DNA of 29,048 nucleotides from Fimenecus sp045613685 (GCA_045613685.1 JAZLBL010000055.1:1-29048); one strand, 5' to 3'; positions 7,166 to 14,905 are shown, counted from the first letter of the stretch. Made by a program: numbers and translations. Notes: generated from the letters alone by a model not told the origin.

Positions 7166-8551
7166 ATGAATGAAATTTCAAAAGTTTTAAAAACTGTAAA
7201 AACAATACATTTTATTGGAATTGGTGGTAGTGGTATGTGCCCACTTGCCGAAATTCTTCATAGCAAGGGTTATACTCTTCAAGGCTCTGATAATAACGAA
7301 AGTTCCATCGTTGACCGTATTCGCAAAATGGGTATTAAGGTTATGATGGGACAAAGAGCAGAGAATATTGAAGGTGCCGAAATGGTGGTTTATTCTGCCG
7401 CTATTTCAAAAGAAAACCCTGAGCTTAAAGCAGCTCTTGAAAGTGGTATTCCAACATTCCAACGCGCAGAATTATTGGGCGAAGTTTCTCGTCAATTTAC
7501 TAATTGCATTGGTATTTGTGGTACTCATGGTAAAACTACTGTTACTTCACTTACTGTGCAAACAATGATTGAAGCAGGTCTTGACCCATCTGCAGTTATT
7601 GGTGGTAAATTACCACTCACAAACAGTTACGGCAGAGTTGGTAATACTGAAACTATCGTTATGGAATCTTGTGAATATCAGGATACTTTTCTTAAAATGA
7701 GTCCTGATGTTGCTGTTATTCTCAACATTGACGAAGACCACCTTGAATATTTCAAGACAATGGATAATCTCATTTTAAGTTTCACAAAATTTGCAGAGTC
7801 TGCCACAAAAGCAATTATATATAACGGTGATGACGAAAACACCCTTAAAGCCATAAAGGACATTAAGGGTAAAGAGATGATTTCATTCGGTTTTGACTCT
7901 AAAAACGATTACTATGCAGAAAACATAGAAGAATACAAAGGTGCATTCACAAAGTTTGATGTAATGTATAAGGGTGAAAAGTTAGGTGAAGTCCAGCTTT
8001 CAATCCCTGGTATTCACAACGTGCTCAATGCTCTTTCTGCTATTGCTTCTGCAATTTATTCAGGTGCAAAATTCGAAGATTGCATTAAGGGATTACAAGA
8101 ATTCAAAGGTGCAGGTCGCCGCTTTGAAGACCTTGGCACATATAATGGAATTGATTTCGTTGACGACTATGCTCACCATCCTGCCGAACTTAAAGTTACA
8201 CTTGATGCCGCAATGAAAATGGGATATAACACAGTCTGGGCAGTGTTCCAACCATTCACATATTCAAGAACTGCCATGCACTTTGACGAATTCGTAGATG
8301 TGCTTAAAATTCCTGACAGATGTGTTATGACAGAGATTATGGGCTCACGTGAAGTGAATACTTATGACATTTACACATCACAATTAGCAGAGAAAATCCC
8401 AAATTCTGTTTGGTTTAATACTCAAGAAGAAGTTGCCGATTATGTTGTGAAAAATGCAAAAGCAGGCGACCTTGTGCTCACAATGGGTTGTGGCGACATT
8501 TATAAATCTGCATTTATGATGATTGAGAGATTAAAAAATGGTACAGTTTAA
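7166..8551 (+). CDS. murC: UDP-N-acetylmuramate--L-alanine ligase
   Basis: MurC adds L-alanine to UDP-MurNAc with ATP hydrolysis, the first amino-acid step of peptidoglycan precursor synthesis in the cytosol. The 461-residue protein shows the N-terminal nucleotide-sugar motif GIGGSGM (18-24), the ATP loop GTHGKTT (109-115), the central NIDEDHLEYF and the C-terminal DDYAHHPAELKVTL characteristic of MurC. ATG 7166 is used rather than ATG 7154, because GGTGAT (7156-7161) is placed 4 nt before 7166, the spacing used by other genes here, and the protein then begins MNEISKVLK. It overlaps ung by 14 nt. TATAAT at 7143-7148 is a possible -10 but would leave almost no leader. Confidence 0.97.
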   Translation: MNEISKVLKTVKTIHFIGIGGSGMCPLAEILHSKGYTLQGSDNNESSIVDRIRKMGIKVMMGQRAENIEGAEMVVYSAAISKENPELKAALESGIPTFQRAELLGEVSRQFTNCIGICGTHGKTTVTSLTVQTMIEAGLDPSAVIGGKLPLTNSYGRVGNTETIVMESCEYQDTFLKMSPDVAVILNIDEDHLEYFKTMDNLILSFTKFAESATKAIIYNGDDENTLKAIKDIKGKEMISFGFDSKNDYYAENIEEYKGAFTKFDVMYKGEKLGEVQLSIPGIHNVLNALSAIASAIYSGAKFEDCIKGLQEFKGAGRRFEDLGTYNGIDFVDDYAHHPAELKVTLDAAMKMGYNTVWAVFQPFTYSRTAMHFDEFVDVLKIPDRCVMTEIMGSREVNTYDIYTSQLAEKIPNSVWFNTQEEVADYVVKNAKAGDLVLTMGCGDIYKSAFMMIERLKNGTV

Positions 8552-9206
8552 TAATTCTTGGGATATTCTTTTAAAAGACGAATTTCAAAAGCCATATTAT
8601 CTCAATTTGAGAAAATTTTTGGTGCAGGAATACAAAACACAAATCATATATCCCAATATGAATGATATTTTCAATGCACTAAAATACACTGACTATAAAG
8701 ATGTAAAAGTTGTAATGCTCGGTCAGGACCCTTATCACCAACCCAACCAAGCGCATGGACTTTGCTTTTCTGTAAAAAAAGGTGTAAAAGCACCACCATC
8801 GTTACAGAATATGTATAAAGAAATTTATGCAGAATATGGTTATTCTATCCCCGACCATGGTGAGCTTACATATTGGGCAGAGCAAGGGGTATTAATGCTC
8901 AACACGGTGCTTACTGTTAGAGAAAGTCACCCGAATTCACACAAAGGAATGGGTTGGGAAGTTTTCACAGACAACATTATTTCTCTCTTAAATCAAAGAC
9001 CAGAGCCAATGGTGTTTTTGCTTTGGGGCGCAAATGCCCGAGCGAAGAAGAAAATCATCACTAATCCCAATCACCTTGTGTTAGAGTCAGCACACCCAAG
9101 TCCCCTTTCTGCTTATAACGGATTCTTTGGCAACAACCATTTCAAAAAAGCAAATGAGTTTTTAAAGTCAAAGGGACTTAGTGAAATTGATTGGAAAATA
9201 AGATAG
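8538..9206 (+). CDS. ung: Uracil-DNA glycosylase (family 1)
   Basis: Ung removes uracil from DNA and starts base-excision repair. The 222-residue protein has the catalytic water-activating motif GQDPYH (62-67, D64) and the DNA-intercalation loop HPSPLS with H186, followed by GFFGNNHF. Both motifs are intact and the length is normal. The ATG lies inside the last codons of murC (14-nt overlap), so it is translated from the same message. No terminator with a T-run separates it from the following DUF559 cassette. Confidence 0.97.
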   Translation: MVQFNNSWDILLKDEFQKPYYLNLRKFLVQEYKTQIIYPNMNDIFNALKYTDYKDVKVVMLGQDPYHQPNQAHGLCFSVKKGVKAPPSLQNMYKEIYAEYGYSIPDHGELTYWAEQGVLMLNTVLTVRESHPNSHKGMGWEVFTDNIISLLNQRPEPMVFLLWGANARAKKKIITNPNHLVLESAHPSPLSAYNGFFGNNHFKKANEFLKSKGLSEIDWKIR

Positions 9207-9217
9207 CAACAAATCTC

Positions 9218-9270
9218 GCCTCCCTCTGACGAGGGAGGTGTCAAAATCTTGATTTTGACGGAGGGAGAGA
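9218..9270 (+). repeat. Left inverted repeat of the DUF559 cassette (two hairpins)
   Basis: Hairpin 1 pairs cctccctc (9219-9226) with gagggagg (9231-9238). Hairpin 2 pairs gtcaaaatc (9240-9248) with gattttgac (9251-9259). The repeat ends in ggagggagaga, which serves as the Shine-Dalgarno of the DUF559 gene. It is an imperfect inverted copy of 9617-9664. Confidence 0.85.
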
Positions 9271-9271
9271 A

Positions 9272-9676
9272 ATGAAACAATATAACAAATCCAATATTCC
9301 TCTTGCTAAAACGCTACGCAAAAACATGACTCCTTGGGAACGTAAACTATGGTATGAGTTTTTGAGAGATTATCCTATAAGATTTCAACGCCAAAAAGCA
9401 ATAGGAAATTATATTGTAGATTTTTATTGTGCCAAAGCAAAGTTAGTTGTTGAACTTGATGGTGGTGGACATTACATAAACGAACAAAGTGCATATGATT
9501 CTGAACGAACACTGCAGTTAGAAAGTATGGACTTGAAAGTTTTGAGAATTTGTAATTTGGATATTGATAGAAACTTTTATGGGGCATGTGAACACATTGA
9601 TTTAGAGGTGAGAAAGTCTCTCCCTCAGTCAGCTTCGCTGACAGCTCCCTCGTCAGAGGGAGCCGATAACATGTAA
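9272..9676 (+). CDS. DUF559 / Vsr-like endonuclease-domain protein
   Basis: This 134-residue protein has the DUF559 signature: MTPWERKLWYEFLRD, then RFQRQKAIGNYIVDFYC and KLVVELDGGGHY. D50, E61 and D63 would form the PD-(D/E)xK-type metal site shared with very-short-patch repair nucleases. Biological function is not established for the family. The start codon follows a Shine-Dalgarno (GGAGGGAG) that is part of the left repeat. From about residue 116 onward (KSLPQSASLTAPSSEGADNM) the protein is translated from the right inverted repeat, so the family domain proper ends near residue 113. The gene looks inserted downstream of ung and may be transcribed from the murC promoter. A terminator follows. 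Confidence 0.85.
   Translation: MKQYNKSNIPLAKTLRKNMTPWERKLWYEFLRDYPIRFQRQKAIGNYIVDFYCAKAKLVVELDGGGHYINEQSAYDSERTLQLESMDLKVLRICNLDIDRNFYGACEHIDLEVRKSLPQSASLTAPSSEGADNM
9617..9664 (-). repeat. Right inverted repeat of the DUF559 cassette
   Basis: Two hairpins pair gtcagc (9628-9633) with gctgac (9637-9642), and gctccctc (9644-9651) with gagggagc (9656-9663). Read on the minus strand it matches the left repeat at both ends, with the middle hairpin replaced. Confidence 0.85.
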
Positions 9677-9682
9677 ACAATA

Positions 9683-9715
9683 AAGGACTTATTCGTTTTG
9701 AATAAGTCCTTTTCT
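9683..9715. terminator. Bidirectional terminator between the DUF559 gene and potD
   Basis: A perfect 12-bp stem (aaggacttattc at 9683-9694 with gaataagtcctt at 9700-9711) has a 5-nt loop and a T-rich tail in both directions. It closes the murC-ung-DUF559 message and, on the other strand, potABCD. Confidence 0.9.
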
Positions 9716-10930
9716 TTATACATTATAATATTTTTTCATTTTTGCTTTTTTGATTATGTTGATGATTATAATAATTATCACAACAAAAATCACAGAGAAA
9801 AATCCTGCATATAAGCCCTGTGTGTTGTTTTCGCCCTTGACTTTCATCCAGAGATTATTCATATATTGCAATGTATCTGTTGGCAAATTGTGGAATGCCT
9901 GACCAACAACAGTTTCAGGATAAACTGCTTCGCTGTCAACAAGCGAATAGTCTTCGTTTTCTAAAACCGCCTTATTGGGTGTTGCATAATAAATATACTC
10001 TGCGTTTGCAAGTGCGATTTCAGGTTCCATCATAAAGTTTATGAATGCTTCTGCACCTTTTTTGTTTTGTGATGCAGATGGAATGCACATTGCATCATAG
10101 AAAGTGTTAACGCCTTCTTCTGGGAATGCAAAACCTAAGTCTGGGTTGTTTTCAACCATCAACTCATAGTCACCTGCATAGTAGGTCGCGAATGCATATT
10201 CTCCACTTTCCATTTTAATGAAAACCTCGTCCATTACATATTCAGGTTTAACCTTTTGACGTTGTTCTGATAAAAGTGCTGCGGCAGCATCCCAGTCTTC
10301 TTTTTCAGTTGTGTTAATGCTTTGGCCCAACACAAACTGTGCGATAGCAAAAGAATCTCGTGGGTTGTTGAACATCAAGATTTTACCCTTATACTGCTCA
10401 TCCCAAAGAACTTTCCAGCTTGTTGGTTTTTCTTTTACAAAATTCTTATTATAGATAAGAATTGTTGTTCCCACATTATAAATTACACCATAATCTTTTA
10501 TTCCGTTTTCGATTAAATAACCATATTTCTCATTATCGAAATATTTGTCGAAATTTGGAATATTATTATAGTCAAGTGGCAAGAGCATGTCTTCTAACAT
10601 AAGACGCTCAACCATATAGTCTGATGGAATAATGATGTCGTAGCTTACGCCACCACCTGAGAGCTTTGAATACATATTCTCGTTTGACTCGAATGTTGTG
10701 TAATTAACATCGCACCCTGTAAGGCGCTCAAATTCAGAAATTACATCAACTTCTTCGTCGTCGATATATTCGCCCCAGTTATAAACATTGAGCACTGTGC
10801 CTTGAAGACCAAGATTTTTATAATAATCAATAGTTTCTTGAGAAAAGATTTCATCTTCTGCAAAAGTTGGAATAACAAAAACAGAAATCAAAACCAAAAC
10901 AGAAATCAACAAAGAGAGAAACTTTTTCAT
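9716..10930 (-). CDS. potD: Spermidine/putrescine-binding protein with a C-terminal membrane anchor
   Basis: This is the extracellular binding protein that delivers polyamines to PotBC. After a signal peptide (residues 1 to about 24, ending PTFA-EDE), the phrase LNVYNWGEYIDDEEVDVISEF is typical of PotD, followed by YDIIIPSDYMVERL and TSWKVLWDEQYKGKI. The length is 404 residues, longer than the usual 350, because of a C-terminal hydrophobic helix (about 375-395, GFFSVIFVVIIIIIINII) with a basic tail. There is no lipobox cysteine, so the protein appears to be cleaved by signal peptidase I and held by this helix. The start overlaps the potC stop (ATGA). GGAGGGTG precedes it. Confidence 0.93.
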   Translation of the reverse strand: MKKFLSLLISVLVLISVFVIPTFAEDEIFSQETIDYYKNLGLQGTVLNVYNWGEYIDDEEVDVISEFERLTGCDVNYTTFESNENMYSKLSGGGVSYDIIIPSDYMVERLMLEDMLLPLDYNNIPNFDKYFDNEKYGYLIENGIKDYGVIYNVGTTILIYNKNFVKEKPTSWKVLWDEQYKGKILMFNNPRDSFAIAQFVLGQSINTTEKEDWDAAAALLSEQRQKVKPEYVMDEVFIKMESGEYAFATYYAGDYELMVENNPDLGFAFPEEGVNTFYDAMCIPSASQNKKGAEAFINFMMEPEIALANAEYIYYATPNKAVLENEDYSLVDSEAVYPETVVGQAFHNLPTDTLQYMNNLWMKVKGENNTQGLYAGFFSVIFVVIIIIIINIIKKAKMKKYYNV

Positions 10931-11757
10931 TCAACACCCTCCCTTTGCTTTTTTCTCTGTTTCTTATCAGAGCGTGACTGTGCCACATTCATAAGAAGCA
11001 AGAGAATAAACATTGCACCGAAAATGAGAGTTGAAAGAGCATACATATCAGGTTTAACTCTCTTCTTTGTCATTGAGAAAATGTGAATAGGCAATGTCTG
11101 AAAATCAGGTCCGTTTGTGAAATAACTGATAATGAAATCATCAAGTGACAATGTAAATGCCATAATTGCACCTGAGATTATACCCGGCAAAATTGCAGGA
11201 AACACCACTTTAAAGAATGCTTTGACAGGGTGGCAGCCTAAGTCTTGCGCAGCTTCAAAAATTCTGTTATCAGTTTGTTTAAGTTTTGGTAAAACAGAAA
11301 GAATGACATATGGCAACTGAAATGTTACGTGAGCAATTAAAATCGTCCAGAAACCTAAAACATCTTTTCTGTTGAGCATTACCCCTGCAAAAACGAACAA
11401 AAGCATCATTGAGATGCCCGTAACAATTTCAGGGTTCATCATAGGGATATTTGTAACTGTCATTACAGATGACTTCACAAATTTATTCTTCATTGAGTTG
11501 ATTCCCACGCTTGCCAATGTACCCAAAACTGTTGCGATTGTTGCAGAAATTACCGCAAGAACAACTGTATTTTTTAGAGCATCCATTGTAGCTTTGTCGT
11601 GGAAAAGTTTTTCATACCACTGAAGTGAAACACCTTCAAAAATATATGTGCTTTCTGTTCCGTTAAATGAGAACACCATCATAACAACCATTGGTGCATA
11701 AAGGAACACGAAAACCAGTGCTAAATAAAGTTTTGATAATGGAGATGTTTTTGTCAT
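10927..11757 (-). CDS. potC: Spermidine/putrescine ABC transporter permease PotC
   Basis: One of two membrane subunits that form the polyamine channel. The 276-residue protein has about six hydrophobic segments, and a cytoplasmic coupling (EAA) loop reads EAAQDLGCHPVKAFFKVVFP. The C-terminus is strongly basic. The ATG overlaps the potB stop (ATGA at 11757-11754) behind GGAGGTGTG, and its own stop overlaps the potD start in the same way. Gene order A-B-C-D and the spacing show one operon. Confidence 0.95.
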   Translation of the reverse strand: MTKTSPLSKLYLALVFVFLYAPMVVMMVFSFNGTESTYIFEGVSLQWYEKLFHDKATMDALKNTVVLAVISATIATVLGTLASVGINSMKNKFVKSSVMTVTNIPMMNPEIVTGISMMLLFVFAGVMLNRKDVLGFWTILIAHVTFQLPYVILSVLPKLKQTDNRIFEAAQDLGCHPVKAFFKVVFPAILPGIISGAIMAFTLSLDDFIISYFTNGPDFQTLPIHIFSMTKKRVKPDMYALSTLIFGAMFILLLLMNVAQSRSDKKQRKKQREGVE

Positions 11758-12581
11758 ATAAGCACACCTCCGTCATCGTCACTGTCTGTGAAATAATTAA
11801 GCACACCAAGACAGATTAAAATCATAACCATAAGCACCAATGAAAGTGCCGCGCCCAAGTTATAGTTATATGCAGTCTGGAATTGACCTTCAATAACATC
11901 ACCGATGAGTGTAATCTGGCCACCACCCAATTTCTGAGTGATATAGAATGTGCTGACACTTGGAACAAATACCATTGTCACACCACTTGCGATACCTGGA
12001 ACAGATAATGGGAAAATAACTTTTCTAAGACAATAGAATTTGTTGCAACCCAAATCCTGCGCTGCTTCAACGAGTGAATTATCCATTTTTGAAAGTGATG
12101 TGTAAAGTGGCAAAATCATATATGGCAAGAAATTATAGACCATACCAAGAATAACTGCGCCACCTGTGTTAAGCATTTTAAGTGGCTCAATGCCGAAGAT
12201 ACCTAAAAAGCTATTGATTACACCTGACTCACCCAAAATTGTAATCCATGAATAAGTACGAATAAGGAAACTCATCCACATAGGGAGCATAACGAGCATC
12301 GTTGCAACTCGTTGGAATGATGCTTTTGTCTGTGCCAAGAAATAAGCAAAAGGATAAGCAATAATAAGACTTATTATAGTTGCAACTGCACCATAACTGA
12401 TTGAGAGAATAAATGTTGTTGTATAATCACCGATTTGCGCAATATTATCCAACGTGAATGCGCCTGTCGTATCGGTAAATGCATAATATATAACCATAAC
12501 AAGTGGTGCTACTATGAAAAGTACCGACCAGAGCATATATGGTGCATTCATTAACTTTTGTGCAAGGGAAGATTTTTTCAC
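11754..12581 (-). CDS. potB: Spermidine/putrescine ABC transporter permease PotB
   Basis: Partner permease of PotC. It has about six membrane segments and the coupling loop VEAAQDLGCNKFYCLRKVIF. I start it at GTG 12581-12579 (protein begins MKKSSLAQKLMNAPYML, 275 residues). A longer frame opens at GTG 12593, but that codon lies within the Shine-Dalgarno AAAAGGTGGTGA, whereas 12581 is correctly spaced behind it. The gene is 30 nt after potA and overlaps potC by 4 nt. Confidence 0.93.
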   Translation of the reverse strand: MKKSSLAQKLMNAPYMLWSVLFIVAPLVMVIYYAFTDTTGAFTLDNIAQIGDYTTTFILSISYGAVATIISLIIAYPFAYFLAQTKASFQRVATMLVMLPMWMSFLIRTYSWITILGESGVINSFLGIFGIEPLKMLNTGGAVILGMVYNFLPYMILPLYTSLSKMDNSLVEAAQDLGCNKFYCLRKVIFPLSVPGIASGVTMVFVPSVSTFYITQKLGGGQITLIGDVIEGQFQTAYNYNLGAALSLVLMVMILICLGVLNYFTDSDDDGGVLI

Positions 12582-12611
12582 AGTATTCACCACCTTTTCG
12601 AAAAATTCTAA

Positions 12612-13721
12612 TTAAGCTTCTGAGAGCTCGTCAAACTCATCACTGAATGAGCTATAGTCACCATAAAGACCAGAGTATTGTGATTTTTTCATAATATGCA
12701 TTTCTTCAGGGTCGATTGAAATGCCGATTACGTCACCAACTTCGCTTTTTTCAGTTGTCTGAATCATCCATTTGAAATTATCTACATCAACGATAATTTC
12801 ATAATGCACGCCTTTGAATGTAACTGATGTAACTGTGCCTTGAAGCATTCCTTCACTTGCGGGCACAACATCAATATCTTCCGGTCGGATAACAACGTCA
12901 ACTGGCTCATTCTTTTTGAAACCTTTATCAACGCATTGGAATTTGATATTGTTGAATTCAACTGTGAAGTCTTCTTTCATAATACCATCAAGAATATTAC
13001 TTTCACCGATAAAGTCTGCTACGAAAGCATTTTTAGGCTCGTTATAAATATCAAGTGGTGTACCAATCTGTTGGATTTCGCCACCATTCATAACAACAAC
13101 TGTGTCAGACATTGAAAGTGCTTCTTCTTGGTCGTGAGTAACATAAATAAAGGTTATGCCCAATTTCTGTTGAATGTTTTTAAGCTCAATCTGCATATCC
13201 TTGCGGAGCTTCAAGTCAAGAGCACCAAGTGGCTCGTCAAGAAGCACAACGCGTGGATTAACTGCAAGAGCACGGGCAATGGCAACACGCTGTTGTTGAC
13301 CACCTGAGAGAGAGTCAATTCGTCTGTTGCCGAACCCTTTAAGGTTAACAAGAGTCAACATCTCGCTCACTTTTGCCTTGATGTCATCTTCTTTCCATTT
13401 TTTAAGACGAAGACCAAATGCAATATTTTCATAAACATTCAAATGTGGAAAAAGCGCATAACGCTGAAAAATGGTGTTAACCTGTCTTTTATATGCAGGA
13501 ACACCATTGATATTTTTACCTTCAAAAATAACATCCCCACTATCCTGTTGTAAAAATCCCGCGATTATGCGCAAAGTTGTTGTTTTGCCACAACCCGAAG
13601 GACCGAGAAAAGTGATAAACTCACCGTCACGGATATAGAGATTGATATTATTGAGAATTTTTTGATTGTCAAAGCTTACGCTGATGTTTTTGAGGTCGAT
13701 AATAACTGGATTGTTTTTCAA
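12612..13721 (-). CDS. potA: Spermidine/putrescine ABC transporter ATP-binding protein PotA
   Basis: The ATPase that drives PotBCD. Walker A GPSGCGKTT is at 40-48, the Q-loop reads NTIFQRYALFPH (most relatives have N in place of R), the signature LSGGQQQR is at 138-145, Walker B LLDEP at 160-164 and the H-loop VTHDQEEAL follows. A C-terminal TOBE-type domain (about 250-345) includes VVIRPEDIDV. Length is 369 residues. The start codon is TTG (13721-13719): no ATG or GTG gives the expected N-terminus, and AAAGGGG lies 8 nt upstream. It is the first gene of the operon, with a sigma-A promoter about 85 bp upstream and a structured leader. Confidence 0.95.
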   Translation of the reverse strand: MKNNPVIIDLKNISVSFDNQKILNNINLYIRDGEFITFLGPSGCGKTTTLRIIAGFLQQDSGDVIFEGKNINGVPAYKRQVNTIFQRYALFPHLNVYENIAFGLRLKKWKEDDIKAKVSEMLTLVNLKGFGNRRIDSLSGGQQQRVAIARALAVNPRVVLLDEPLGALDLKLRKDMQIELKNIQQKLGITFIYVTHDQEEALSMSDTVVVMNGGEIQQIGTPLDIYNEPKNAFVADFIGESNILDGIMKEDFTVEFNNIKFQCVDKGFKKNEPVDVVIRPEDIDVVPASEGMLQGTVTSVTFKGVHYEIIVDVDNFKWMIQTTEKSEVGDVIGISIDPEEMHIMKKSQYSGLYGDYSSFSDEFDELSEA

Positions 13722-13799
13722 TTATGCAGCCCCTTTCCAACCGATAGATATAGTTGGGATTTGACGGAAAACGCACTTCCGCCCCACCCTAATTGGTAT
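13722..13799 (-). promoter_or_regulatory. Structured 5' leader of potABCD
   Basis: The roughly 78-nt leader predicted from the promoter holds two short inverted repeats on the minus strand. CGGAA pairs with TTCCG around GTGCGTT, and CCAAC pairs with GTTGG around a TATATCTATCG loop; the second ends directly before the Shine-Dalgarno AAAGGGG. It matches no riboswitch class I know. A role in translation control is speculative. Confidence 0.3.
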
Positions 13800-13805
13800 G
13801 AGATA

Positions 13806-13834
13806 AATATAAATAAAATTTCACAAAAAGTCAA
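13806..13834 (-). promoter_or_regulatory. Sigma-A promoter of potABCD
   Basis: TTGACT (13834-13829) and TATATT (13811-13806) are 17 bp apart on the minus strand. Transcription would start near 13799. Each box has one mismatch to consensus. Confidence 0.7.
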
Positions 13835-13861
13835 TAATTTTGACAAATTTCTTCAAAAAAA

Positions 13862-14629
13862 TCAACCAATAATTTTAGATAATTTATCTGGATGTCTTGT
13901 TGTGATATTATCAGGACCAAAAGACAGAATTTTATACATATTATACTCATTATTTACTGTCCATATTGACACAAGCAAACCATTTTCGTGGAATGTGTCT
14001 ACAAGTTCTTTTGATGCGGATTTATAATTGAAATTTATGCCGATTGCACCTGCATTTTTTACTTTTTCAACAAGAGAGAGCAAATATTCTTTGTCTTTAT
14101 TTTTTGACTTGTCAACATCAACATTAAGATAGTATTTTATTTCAGGACTATTCTTTCTGACACTCTCAACAAACTCATCTTTAACTCCTGTATAGAAAAT
14201 TCTGTTTTCAACACCATTTTCTTTTGCTAATGGATACACTTTTTCTAAAGCATCAACAGTTTTTATATCAACATTAGCACGAATATTTTCAAAAGTTGCA
14301 AGATATGCAAATGCTTCACCAAGTGTTACTTCTCCACCTACGGGCTCGTCATGAGCAAGCACAAGTTCGCCATTTTCATTAGCATATAAATCGAATTCTA
14401 TAATATTCGCACCATTTTCGATACCCATTTTTATAGATTCAAGTGAATTATCTTCTGTATTCATACAACCCGTATGTGCAGTTATTGTAAAATTCTCTGG
14501 AAGATTCATTTCCATATTTTTATATTTGTTCAACATCATTGCTTTCACCCCGAAAAATACTGTTGCTGTAAGAATTGCTAAAACAAGAATAACAGCCATT
14601 ATTATAAAAACTATTTTCTTTTTATCCAC
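13862..14629 (-). CDS. Membrane-anchored glycerophosphodiester phosphodiesterase-like protein
   Basis: The protein has an N-terminal membrane helix (about residues 6-30) and an outside GDPD TIM barrel: ITAHTGCMNTEDNSLES, GANIIEFDLYANENGELVLAHDEP and later GLLVSIWTVNN. Catalytic His, the E-x-D metal pair and HD are present. The normally conserved HRG is HTG, and the usual P-E-N-T is changed to EDNS. GDPDs hydrolyse glycerophosphodiesters to glycerol 3-phosphate; the altered motif makes the activity or substrate uncertain. I prefer GTG 14629, 4 nt behind GGATGTGAT and about 24 nt after the predicted transcription start. ATG 14644 (five residues longer, 260 aa) lacks a ribosome binding site. No clear terminator separates it from the downstream potA promoter. 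Confidence 0.82.
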   Translation of the reverse strand: MDKKKIVFIIMAVILVLAILTATVFFGVKAMMLNKYKNMEMNLPENFTITAHTGCMNTEDNSLESIKMGIENGANIIEFDLYANENGELVLAHDEPVGGEVTLGEAFAYLATFENIRANVDIKTVDALEKVYPLAKENGVENRIFYTGVKDEFVESVRKNSPEIKYYLNVDVDKSKNKDKEYLLSLVEKVKNAGAIGINFNYKSASKELVDTFHENGLLVSIWTVNNEYNMYKILSFGPDNITTRHPDKLSKIIG

Positions 14630-14659
14630 ATAAATCACATCCATAAACTTTATGAAATC

Positions 14660-14688
14660 ATTTTAATATTATTTACAAGATAAATCAA
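14660..14688 (-). promoter_or_regulatory. Sigma-A promoter of the GDPD-like gene
   Basis: TTGATT (14688-14683) and TAAAAT (14665-14660) are 17 bp apart on the minus strand. The -35 box lies in the left arm of the 14-bp inverted repeat at 14676-14709. Confidence 0.65.
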
Positions 14689-14709
14689 GTTTTTGCTTGA
14701 TTTATCTTG
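14676..14709. repeat. Perfect 14-bp inverted repeat shared by two divergent promoters
   Basis: The arm caagataaatcaag (14676-14689) is the exact reverse complement of cttgatttatcttg (14696-14709), with 6 nt (tttttg) between. Each arm holds the TTGATT -35 box of one divergent promoter. It lies upstream of both genes, so it is not a terminator, and it could be an operator for a dimeric regulator. Confidence 0.85.
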
Positions 14710-14725
14710 ATTTAAGGTTTATTAT
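14697..14725 (+). promoter_or_regulatory. Sigma-A promoter of the cobalamin-riboswitch operon
   Basis: TTGATT (14697-14702) and TATTAT (14720-14725) are 17 bp apart. Transcription would begin near 14732, just before the riboswitch. Confidence 0.65.
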
Positions 14726-14737
14726 ATTTACGATATA

Positions 14738-14905
14738 GGTCAAGAATGTCGGGGAATCAGGTTAGAATCCTGAACGAGTCCGTCGCCGTAAGCAGATGAG
14801 TGATTTTCATACTCTTTGCCACAAAGAGTAAAGTCATTGAGATTTTTCTTGAGAAGACGAAATTCGCATTATAGTCTGCAAGTCGGAATACCCGGTTCTG
14901 AGTTG
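14738..14905 (+). promoter_or_regulatory. Cobalamin (B12) riboswitch
   Basis: The core GGGGAATCAGG-TTAGAAT-CCTGA (14751-14773) matches the conserved GGGAA and P4 hairpin of cobalamin riboswitches. It is followed by ACGAGTCCGTCGCCGTAAGC (14773-14792), corresponding to the conserved CCCGC-CTGTaA part. A variable arm contains a perfect hairpin (actcttt at 14811-14817 with aaagagt at 14823-14829). The B12 box is AGTCGGAATACCCGGTT (14881-14897). The downstream DUF4430 and ECF S genes fit control of corrinoid uptake. No strong terminator with a T-run is visible before the ATG, so the mode of control is not clear. This element accounts for most of the gene-free stretch 14645-14975. Confidence 0.92.

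Larger units (their letters stand above)
9218..9664. mobile_element. Candidate mobile cassette: DUF559 gene between inverted hairpin repeats
   Basis: About 447 bp bounded by imperfect inverted repeats, each folding into two hairpins, with a single DUF559 gene whose ribosome binding site and last 17 or so codons come from the repeats. No transposase is present and no clear target-site duplication is visible, so mobility (perhaps in trans) is inference. Confidence 0.45.

Noticed and set aside
9219..9259. Hairpins after ung as a rho-independent terminator
   Set aside because: Neither hairpin is followed by a T-run; they are better explained as the left repeat of the DUF559 cassette.
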